NCBI GenBank assembly: GCA_032719365.1
Contig: CM064875.1
Location: 31,518,693-31,582,692 of the forward strand
Reading direction: 5' to 3'
Length of the DNA stretch: 64,000 nt
From: Prinsepia uniflora
Lineage: Eukaryota; Streptophyta; Magnoliopsida; Rosales; Rosaceae
The notes under the pieces are model-generated. The model was not told the origin of the DNA, did no database searches, and saw nothing but the letters and a program-made list of their open reading frames with translations. The position numbers were made by a program, and so were the translations under genes. Of the stretch, positions 49,552 through 58,436 are shown one piece after another; positions within the stretch are counted from its first letter, which is position 1; every line of letters starts with the position of its first letter.

Positions 49552-50318
49552 CGTTACATGTCTACTAACTCTAGCCCAAGTTCCAGAGCATTTGCACGTG
49601 TGTTACCAACATTCAGCCCCATATGCGCCAACTTCCACCAATCCAGATTATGTATGTGACAGGTCCATTTGCACACGTCACCAAGCCCAACGCGCCTCTA
49701 CTCAAGCCCATATTTCCAGCCTGTCCCAGCCAGTCTCATACGGCCCATAAATAAGGAAATTTCCAAGCAAGCAAAGGAATGAGTGTCGTGCAAAACAAAA
49801 GAATAATTTCCGTGAAAATTATGGAAAAGTATATTGCAGAAATATTTTAGGATTTGAATTTTAGACTTTTATTTTCCTAGGTTTTTAAGAGACGGTAACC
49901 CTATGTAAAGGGATGTTTTCCTCACTTTTATTTTGAAACACCCATTATTTCATGAACTATTTTTTTTCCTAAGCCTTAAAACCTAGCCACCTTCTATTGA
50001 TTTAATAAAAGAGTTTATAGGCAATTTCCATATGTTCATTCATCTTTGAAAATTTTCTTCTTCTGTTCAGAGAATTTTGTGAATAAAAATCCATCTTCTA
50101 TCCAATTTGGCATATCAAGTTGTTCTTGGATTCCAAAATGTGTAACTATTTCCTTTTCACCTAAATTCTCGAATTAAATCTTGGTTGTAATTATAGTTCA
50201 GTATTTTTTATGGTTTATGTTTTTCGATGCTTGTAAACTTAAATTCAATCTTCATATGTTTTACTTTTTGAATTTTGATTGCTTCCTATGTTTTAGTGCT
50301 TGATACTCCAATTCTATG

Positions 50319-50463
50319 CTAGGTGTTTTTAAGCCCGCTTTAGGGCATTTAGAATAAATTGAAGAGGTTGAATGTTTTTAGCCCGCTTCAAGGGCATTCA
50401 ATCAATAGCTTAAGGTGAATCATTTTATAAGGGTTTTTAAGCTCGCTTCAAGAGAACTTATAA
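50319..50463. repeat. Three tandem hairpins with co-changing stems
   Basis: Units share the core TTTTTA-AGCCCGCTTCAAGGG. Outer stems are CTAGGTG/CATTTAG (50319-50325 with 50346-50352, two G-T wobbles), TTGAATG/CATTCAA (50368-50374 with 50395-50401) and TTATAAG/CTTATAA (50425-50431 with 50457-50463). The inner stem GCCC/GGGC becomes CTC/GAG in the third unit. Confidence 0.85.
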
Positions 50464-50725
50464 TTTGAAAAACATATAGATGTAATTAAGTTAATTAAGG
50501 TTAGATTTCGTGATTGGTTTAATGTTTGCAGTTATTAGCTTGTGGACATGGTAAGTGGATAATGGTGTCTCTTGTATATATGTTAGTTAGGAGTAAATTA
50601 AATAATGTGACTATTAAATTGGATTTAACTTTGTAAAAGTATCGGTTTTTTCTATGAAACTAATCTATGGTTTGTAAGTTCAAGTTAGTATGAGCATTCG
50701 CATTTCAATTCTTAGTTTTAAATAC

Positions 50726-50739
50726 GTAGCTTCGGCTAC
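50726..50739 (+). other. Hairpin GTAGC-TTCG-GCTAC
   Basis: Five-bp stem closed by C-TTCG-G, the very stable UUCG tetraloop form if transcribed in this direction. A C20 run starts four bases later. Confidence 0.7.
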
Positions 50740-50743
50740 CTAA

Positions 50744-50763
50744 CCCCCCCCCCCCCCCCCCCC
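50744..50763. repeat. Homopolymer C20
   Basis: Twenty uninterrupted C bases; length may be affected by sequencing or assembly. Confidence 0.9.
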
Positions 50764-51655
50764 AATTTTCTATTAATTTTACTAATCATTATTAAATCTC
50801 CCTCAATTCCCCGGCCCTGAACGATCCCTACTTATTACATACTACAATCTACAAAAAAAGGTTTGAAATTGACAGTGCTTGAATTGAGTGTTTATTTGAA
50901 TGCCTAGTTTAAGCGGATCAGTTTTTCAAGCAGTTGCTAGGGAATTGAAAGTCATTTTTATATGTGTTAGTGTAAAAGTAAACTGCTCATATCCTAGTTG
51001 TTTATAAATTGTATATACTTGTTCATAATGTTTTGATAGTTCACATGTTTATGAAAATTATGAAAACATAGTATTAGTTATATGTTGATCACTTATTCTT
51101 CAATTTTTAAAGTTTGATTTTAATGGAATAGGTGAAGTCTCTTTTGTTAACTTATCACCCAAACCTTTCGTGGACCTTGAATTAAGTGCATTTGAGGCCA
51201 TGAGGTTAAGGGCGGTGTTTTCTAGCACTTAAGTTGTCTTTGGAACAAATTTTTTCATCTTGAGTAAGAAATTTTCTAGAGTGAAGTTTAGAATATGAGA
51301 TGATACTCATGACGGGATTTGGATTTGAGAAGTGAACCTCAGCGAGTTCCAAAATCAATCCTACCTCTTGCGTTTATTCTTTCTAACTTGGTCACTCATG
51401 GACTTGCCTGCAGAGATGAATGATGATTCAAGTCTAGTACACAGAAAGTTGTTTATCTCAAGTAAAAAATTTTGTAAAGTAATTCTTGGGACAGGAGACG
51501 ATATTTTTGATGGGTTCTTACCATACCTCTCAAGTTTGTTCTTTCTTGGTCACTCTTGAACTCGCCAAATGAGATCAATAAAAATATGAGCCTAAGACAT
51601 TTACTTGGGTCGCACATCCGTCTACGTCTCACTTTAAACTCTGAATACATGTTAT

Positions 51656-51700
51656 CTATATATATATATATCTATATATATATATATATCTATATATATC
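51656..51700. repeat. (TA)n microsatellite with interruptions
   Basis: TA repeats broken at intervals by single C bases. Confidence 0.9.
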
Positions 51701-51744
51701 TTTGATGAAATTAACTTGTAAACTTGAATTCTAACTTAATTCAT

Positions 51745-51843
51745 GAAGAAGCAGGAAAAGAGTTCAAGATAAATGGCCACCGATTGAAGCTTTACCTCGA
51801 GGCCATCGGAGGGTACAATGTGGAATTCAAAAGAGTGCATTAG
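51745..51843 (+). pseudogene. C-terminal tail of a gypsy (Athila/Ogre-like) polyprotein
   Basis: A 32-codon frame ending in TAG reads EEAGKEFKINGHRLKLYLEA and then GGYNVEFKRVH. The FKxNGHRLKxY signature is typical of the very end of the integrase/polyprotein of Athila- and Ogre-type Ty3/gypsy elements. Supporting context: 51885-51930 contains a GCGCTTGTTGGGAGGCAACC block commonly found just after that stop codon, and 52130-52170 has ATTGAGGACAATG followed by a GTGTGAGGGGAGGG purine tract. Everything upstream of this tail is lost. It is unrelated to the LARD family. Confidence 0.7.
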
Positions 51844-53293
51844 CCCCACATCGTATGAATTGATTGAAGCAGTTCATTTAGGCTGACTGGACGTTAAAAT
51901 GAAAGCGCTTGTTGGGAGGCAACCCAATGTGTTCCCGAGTTGTGGAGGAGTCGTCAAACAAAGATTTGTTTTTATTGTTTAAAGCGCTTGTTTACTTATT
52001 GTTTTAATTTTTTATTGTTTACTCGATGTGGAGTTCAAAGCGCTTGCTTACTTATTGTTTTTATTGCTTTACTTTTTCGTAAAACCTTCTTACTTGCTTG
52101 AATTCTATGCTCATTTGCTTTATACTTGAGCACATTGAGGACAATGAAGAGTTTAAGTGTGAGGGGAGGGTTTACGCTTTTATTTGCGTCCTAAAATGGT
52201 TTATTTTTTAATTTTTTTTAAAAAAAAAATTGTTTTCAAAAATTTTTTTCATTAAATTGTTTTCAAATCATTTTAAATATTTTTTTTAATTCTTTTTAAA
52301 ATCGTTTTTAGTTACTTCTTTCGAAAAAAACAAAGAGTCTTTTTGTTTATAATTTAGTGTTGTGCAGAGTCATAGGATGCCCTTAACCTGTCAATGATAA
52401 TAACTAAGAAAAAACGGATAAAACATGGCTAAAAGATGATCACTAAAAATTTGAATTCAAGTGATAATAAGTTTTATTTGAGTGTTTATAACTTGTAGTA
52501 GATGATGCTTGATAAACTGGCACATAAACGAGCATGTTAAAATAAGTGTGAAACATATGAACCCTATGTGAGCTTTAGAACATTATATACATAATTGATG
52601 AGTGATTCATAGAGTTCTTCATTTGAATTGATATACAAATGCCCAGTGATCAAAATATCTTTAATATCGCCAATATGTCGACCGATATATCGGTATTTCC
52701 GAGCACCTGCACCTAAGTAGGGAGTGAAGGAAAATCTTCCCAAAAAATAGGAGATTTCAGATTGAACCGAAATTGGCCAAAATCTTCAATTTTGAACCGA
52801 AAGATGCAACCCATCAATCAAAAAAATGCAAGGCTTGACATTTGAAACCAAAGGAAAACCAAAATCGAACAAAAACAAAAACTATGAACAGAAATATCAC
52901 GGATTAAACAGACGACATACCACGGATTGAACAAAAATTGGCCCAATTATTCAATCAATCAATTCAATCATACACAACCATTCAAAATTTCAAACATGCA
53001 ATGATTCACTTGGGTCACGGACGAACAGAAATTGGGAAGAAAAGATGGATTTCAAACAAGACAAACACAAAAGAAACACTCACTCACTCACGTACTCACA
53101 GATGCGTCCCCTAAAAATTGCATTGAGGAATTCCTTGCAAGAAACATACCTTTGACTTCGGGAGAGCATAAATTGGGGGCAAACCTCGAAGAAAACCTCA
53201 AAGCACTCCTCAAATCTATAGACGGCCAAAGCACAGCAGTCAAAACCTCTCTGTTTCTCCGTTTCTCTTAGCCTATTCAGCTACTCCTTGACG
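51844..53293. other. Gypsy 3' untranslated remnant and unassigned sequence
   Basis: Holds a repeated AAAGCGCTTGnTTACTTATTG unit (about 51978 and 52038), a purine tract (52150-52170), A/T homopolymer-rich sequence (52198-52330) and the perfect palindrome ACCGATATATCGGT (52681-52694). From about 53000 the sequence looks different and richer in GC. It continues across copy J at 60052, joined by the GCTCG duplication. A 79-codon plus-strand frame at 53032-53271 shows nothing recognisable. Confidence 0.35.
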
Positions 53294-53430
53294 GCTCGTG
53301 TAACGACCCGTCCCGAATTCCTAGATTAGATTAGTGACTAATCACGATTAGTGAGGTTAATCGGTGATTAGTTAGGCTAAATCGGACGAACGATGCAAAA
53401 TGACCGTTTTGCCCCTAATGGTGGCAAAAC

Positions 53431-53730
53431 GTTGACTTTTCATTCGGGCTGTCAAATGGACTTTGAACGATGACCGTGATGTAGTTCGTGACATCACGAG
53501 TTCATAGGCAGGTGGCACGTTCAATTCCGACGTTCGAGGAGGAGGTTATGACATTCGGAAGTTTAGGGGCAATTTGGTAATTTTGGTTAAAAGGGCTCAA
53601 ATGTTGACTTTTGACCGGGATGTCCGATGGCCGAGGGCCGAGGACCGTTACGTAGATCGAGACGATACGAATCCATAGACAGGCGGCATGCTGAAATTGG
53701 ACTTCGAACTGGGAAGTTATAGGTCACGGA
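53431..53730 (+). promoter_or_regulatory. Tandem U3 modules with W-box and TGACG-like sites
   Basis: Two copies about 172 bp apart. Each begins with GTTGACTTTT (53431; 53603, extended to GTTGACTTTTGACC), continues with a GACCG-rich part, then a CATAGACAGGnGGCA element (53503 and 53673) and ends in a GACnTTCGA/GAAGTTAT block. TTGAC is the core of WRKY-bound W-boxes and TGACG/CACGT are bZIP-type cores; binding here is inferred only. No convincing TATA box could be assigned. Confidence 0.5.
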
Positions 53731-53813
53731 AGTTCGATTTCACTATGCACGTACTTCGAGACAGTGATGATTTGGCAAAATCTGATTGGGCTAAATATTT
53801 AGGTGGGTCCCAT

Positions 53814-53839
53814 GGATGAGTGACAAGTGTCACTCATCC
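53814..53839. promoter_or_regulatory. Conserved 12+12 bp dyad in U3
   Basis: Perfect arms GGATGAGTGACA and TGTCACTCATCC around a 2-bp centre (AG here, CT in I and C, TG in F). It is found in LTRs J, I, C and F at a similar place. Confidence 0.65.
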
Positions 53840-54919
53840 CATTGGCCAATTTCCCTAAAAAGTGGATCTACTTAATAAAATATTATTATACTGATTATTA
53901 TATAATTAATCCATCTATCATATCATCATAACCATCCATTACCAATTAATCCTCCAATCCTCACCATCAATCCTCTCTTCTCTCATCAGTCATCATCTCT
54001 TCTTCTTCATCCTCACAACCCGAACCCATAAACACCATTTCCCCTATATTCTTCATTTCCTTCAAAAAATCGAAACACACACACAGCATCACCATTCATT
54101 GCCTGTGTGAACTGAGAGTGTCCGTGTGAGGAGTGTGAGGGGCTGAGGACCGAGAGGCTGGACGGTGGCCCACGGTGGAGGCCATGGCGGAGTGAACCCG
54201 TGATGTAAGAAAATATTTGAAATTCGAATTGGAGTTTGAATGGGTTTTACTCGATTCCATTAATTGGGTAAGGTTTTTAGGGATCCCAAGAGCTGATTGG
54301 GATTTGTTTCAAGGCGTTGGACGGCCTGGAACAGCCGGGAACGGCGGGGGAAAATCCGGCCGCCATGGTCGAGGTTCAAGGTACGAATTTTGAGGGTTTT
54401 TATCTGATTTTAATAGCTAAAAAGATTAGAAATGGGATTAGGAAGGTATTAGAATGAAAATGGGGCAAAATGGATAGAAAACATGGAGGTTTGAGGGTTG
54501 AACCGGTCGAGCCGGTCCAGTCCGGTTCGAACTAGCGAACCCGGTCGGCGGGAGGTAGCTAGTGACACTATTCACCGCGCGTGATCTCACGCGCAGGTGA
54601 CATCCTAAGGCGCGTGGGGGCGCGTGAGACACTATTTGGGAATGTTGTCAACATGTGAAACACTCTATTCGATGTAACGAACATTTTGGGACTAGTTTCG
54701 TGTCGCTCAGACACCGTCTCGATAATATTCGGGGGATCGGAAGGTTTCAGATCGGGATTAAAATAGTTAAAAATATGGGAAATTACGGGGCTTTGGTAGT
54801 AGGTTAATTAAGTAGTTAGTAATCTTCTATTACGATTTGGATAGGTTCGGGAGTCCCGGTGATAGCGATAGGCTCGGGAGAGCCTATGGCACGCAAATCG
54901 AGGCAGCAGCTCGGACGGT

Positions 54920-55949
54920 CTGTGAGTGGACCTTGTTTTCTAAATTGGTGCATGCATAAATGTTTATTATATGTTTTAAATACTTCTTTGTGATGCCATG
55001 AGTGCATTTGGATGTGTGGTTACGTATAGGCACGTGTTTCGAGGTTTCGGCCCTATACGGTGCCTATACGTGTCTGTATTCTTTTATTGGTCTAAATTAA
55101 ATGGTTTTGGATTTCTAAAAGGATAAACTCGGGTATGAGACCCATTTGGTTTGGTATCGGGCATATGACTCTAGTTACGACCTACAGGTCTAAATGGTGG
55201 TCGCGGCGAGTGCTATGTGCACGGCGATCGACGATACGACACTCGCCTCCGGATTGGGATGTGTTCCTTCCGGAGAGGTCACGATGCACCATTCGTGGTC
55301 GGGCAGCCTGGGGAGGCTCAACTTCGGAGTGCTGAATGTTCAGGATATCGATCGGTGATGAGTGCACCATGATCTTGTGGTGTTCACGTCGGTTGATACG
55401 TTCACGGCGACATACCAGGATTGGGGGCGGTCCTGGATGGATGGTTGCACGCATCACTATGATCGGAGTCGTGACTGACCCTTAGATATCGGGCACGGTG
55501 CCCAGCTGATGTCATATGTTCGGGCACGAGACCCAGTTGTTTTACACTGATAATTTCGGGTCAGGGACCCTAGATGAATTTCCAAGTTCATGACGGTTTA
55601 CGGGAACCGGCTCGAGCAGACTTGGGTTTGAGACCCCGAGTAGCATGCGCGTAGCTTTGGAAACCATGACAGGAATTGGTTGTGTGAATTATATGTGTAT
55701 GTGATATAAATATGATATATGAGATCATATATGATGTGTGTTTACACAGGTTTTGGGCAGTAGCCCGTATGGTTGGTTTCTTATGATTTGGGTCGAGTCC
55801 TTTCTAGATTTGGGCAGTGGCCCACATGGTCGTTTTCATTATGGTTTCTTTGGTTAAATGGTTTTCGAATGCATGCATGCTTTTTAGTGAAGGGTACAAA
55901 TGTCTTCTTATGAAATGTTTTTATAAACTCTTGTTTTGTCCACTCACAG
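54920..55949 (+). repeat. Inverted-pair segment in copy J 5' LTR
   Basis: Perfect CTGTGAGTGGAC / GTCCACTCACAG ends, 1030 bp apart, with TGCATGCAT at 54949 and ATGCATGCATGC at 55869. In sense orientation the left end offers GTGAGT and the right end a pyrimidine-rich run into CACAG. A second acceptor-like CTGCCCTTCAG follows at about 55965, also conserved in C, F, H and I. Confidence 0.65.
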
Positions 55950-56155
55950 CTTTTAATGTTTTGACTGCCCTTCAGGTTGACATCGGATGTGGACTGTAGC
56001 AGAGACCGAGATATCACATACCTCCTCCGGATCCTGGCGTACTCTGATAGCCCGGGAGGGCAAAGGTCGAAAATATCCCTTGTCTGACACTTCGTGTCAG
56101 ACGGGAGCAGGGTCATCCCGCGTTAATCCCGGGGGGATTGGGATGGGTCCTGTCA

Positions 56156-58049
56156 ATATGGTATCAGAGCATAGGATTGCTTATCAGAGCGGGGTTGTCT
56201 CTATTCGAGCAACCGTGGAGCTCTTGGAGTAGTACGCAGGTCGAGGATGTGATATCTCAATGGGTTACAGTTCGTGGTCAACTTGATAGTTGGAGTGCCG
56301 ATACGATAGTTAGTAGGATTGAATCGTGGATGTCTTGGTTCGGCACTTGATGCTGGGGTTGCCATAATTCTGTCAAGGTTGATAGTGTGGGACCCTATGG
56401 AAGGATTAACGTAATGGTACGTTAGAGTTATGATCGTGTGACGGTTAGTTGGGATTGTCTTCACGACGTCGTAGGATCGTTTTGACGGTAGTTTGGTGTT
56501 GTGACCATTCGATGGTCAAATCTTGTTGTGTTTTGTGGCTATGCTATTGGGAGCAGCCAGATTCGTGGAATCCTAGTTGATTTACTGGTAGGATTGGATT
56601 GTTGATTTTACTACTTTTCGCAGTTGGGTTCAGGGGAACCCTAGGCGTGGTCGTGGAATCCTAAGGTAGGATGTGTATGGTTCGGAAATGTAAGTTGATG
56701 AGTGGAATGCGGGTTTTCCGCATTGGTAATGGGTATGTCGAAGTCATTTTGGGTGACTTCTCAGGTTCTACCACGGTGGATGACGGTAGACGATGGTTGT
56801 TGTCACCAGTACGTTGATCGTATATTGGTTGGTTGACCCGAGATTTGTCTTGGGTCATCTGGAGGAATTGAGTATATCGAAATTAGGTGACTGAGATTTC
56901 TCATTTTCTGCTTGGTGGCAGACGGTGTTGGATTATGTGACGTGGTGAATGCATTGAGTTTTGGTTGTATTCACGTAGGATGACTTTTGATGTCATTGTT
57001 TTGGATCATCTTTGGTTTTCCTCGGTGGAATGCTAAGGATTGATACGAGGTAATCAGTGAGAACCCACAGTGTCGGCGTGTCTCGTCGTTAACTAATCTG
57101 TTTAGATGTGGGAATTGGTTTAGGACTTTGGGTATCGTTATGGATCTGGATCGTGATTTGGATGATCCAGATAGGTGGAGAGTTTATCACTCTTACTTGG
57201 ATGTTTGAGTTGAGGATGTTGGGACTGAACTTCTTTTCGAAGTGAATCCCGTATGGTATATTACTCAGGTGAGTAGTTTTCCAACGTGGTCAGATATGGT
57301 CAGCCTTAGAGATGTGTTGATATTGTGATTGGCTTCCCTATGAAGTCAATCGATGGTAATAGGGTAATTAGTTGAGCAGGTAACCGAGAGGTTCGGTTTT
57401 GGTACGTCTCCGTAGATGTGAACGAGATTCCGAGTTTTGGAATCATATTTCTGGATGACGATTCAGGATTTGATTTTGGAACTTGAAAGAGGATTTCTAG
57501 ATTTGGGTTTTGGAATCGGATTCTCGGTGACGATTCAGGATTTGATTCTAGAGCTTGACTGTGGATTTTCTTTTTATGGATTTGGGTTCGGAATGGTTAT
57601 TCCAAATGCTAGCTACGGAATAATAATTTCGGATTCGAATTTGGACATGATTATGGATATGATTTCTGGGTTTGGATCCGGTCTTTCTTACGAAATTGTG
57701 GATTCATATTCGGATTTGGAAATTGATGATGGGTTGGAGTTTAGATTTGTCTAATGCTGGATTGGATAAGTGAACTCCATAATTGAAACGTGATTGACTA
57801 CGACCTGGATGGTTGTACGCTGATTGACGGGTAGATTTACATACTTTGTACGTTGTTCGAGGTACGATACCGGGCAGACTTGTGGTGCTTGGTGATGGTA
57901 TATAGGTTATACCAGTGGTATGATGGTGAGCGTGTTGGTAGTCGGATTGGTTCTGATACCATCGGATTAGTCGGGGTCATGGACTGGACGTTGGATACTG
58001 TGCATTGGGTCATAGTATTTCTGGATGGGTCCAGTTACACACAAGTCGG
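56156..58049 (+). mobile_element. Internal domain of copy J, 3' part deleted
   Basis: Begins at the primer-binding site and aligns with the complement of copy F's internal domain. Examples are GGATCATCnTTGG (57005) and the GACTGAACTTCTTTTCGAAG block (57226). A ~70-80 bp tandem duplication beginning TGACGATTCAGGATTTGATT lies at 57456-57570. The 105-codon frame at 57437-57754 covers this and shares GFGSGxSYEI with copy F, but may be a by-product of the repeat. The right end is a deletion junction. Confidence 0.8.
56159..56170 (+). other. Primer-binding site of copy J
   Basis: TGGTATCAGAGC, exact, three bases after the LTR end. Confidence 0.92.
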
Positions 58050-58436
58050 GTGAGGGTCGAACCAACGAACCCGGTCGGCGGGAGGTAGCTGGTGACACTA
58101 TTCACCGCGCAGGTGACTTCCTAGGGCTCGTGGGGGCGCATGAGACACTATTTAGGAATGTTGTCAACATGTGAAACACTCTATTTGATGTAACGAACAT
58201 TTTGGGACTGGTTTCGTGTCGATCGAAAACTGTCTCGATAATGTTCGGAGCATCGAAAGGTTTCAAATCGGGATTAAAATAGTTAAAAATACGGGAAAAT
58301 TACGGGGCTTTGGTAGAAGGTTAATTAAGTAGTTAGTAACCGTATATTACGATTTGGATAGGTTCGGGAGTCTCGGTGATAGCGATTGGCTCGGGAGAGC
58401 CTATGGCACGTAGATCGAGGCAGCAGCTCAGACGGT

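Larger units (their letters stand above)
49552..51744. other. AT-rich sequence, probably old gypsy-type LTR and leader
   Basis: Composition changes sharply here from the GC-balanced LARD sequence. A stretch near 50800-50860 (CTCCCTCAATTCC, then a CTACTTATTACATACTACA block) resembles the 3' end of Athila/Ogre-type LTRs, but I find no primer-binding site. It contains a three-hairpin array (50319-50463), a C-TTCG-G hairpin (50726-50739) and a C20 run (50744-50763). The two stretches around 51345-51400 and 51530-51560 share TTCTTTCT...TTGGTCACTC. No gene is recognised. Confidence 0.4.
53299..56155 (+). repeat. 5' LTR of copy J
   Basis: 2857 bp, TGTAACGACCCGTCC to GGTCCTGTCA, the best-preserved LTR for reading the layout. 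It holds GATTAG/CTAATC repeats (53320-53372), two U3 modules (53431-53550 and 53603-53730), the dyad GGATGAGTGACA-AG-TGTCACTCATCC (53814-53839) and a CCGGTTCG cluster (54497-54550). The GCGCGTG block (54578-54625), inverted pair (54920-54931, 55938-55949), GGGCAC-G-GTGCCC (55492) and GGGTC-AGG-GACCC hairpins, and the pre-PBS hairpin (56082-56102) follow. Confidence 0.92.

Noticed and set aside
44224..49556. LTR I as a clean solo LTR
   Set aside because: Flanking pentamers (GTGGA and CGTTA) do not match, so the origin stays open.
50744..50763. C20 as a telomere or gap marker
   Set aside because: No telomere repeats nearby. It is a plain homopolymer within otherwise continuous sequence.
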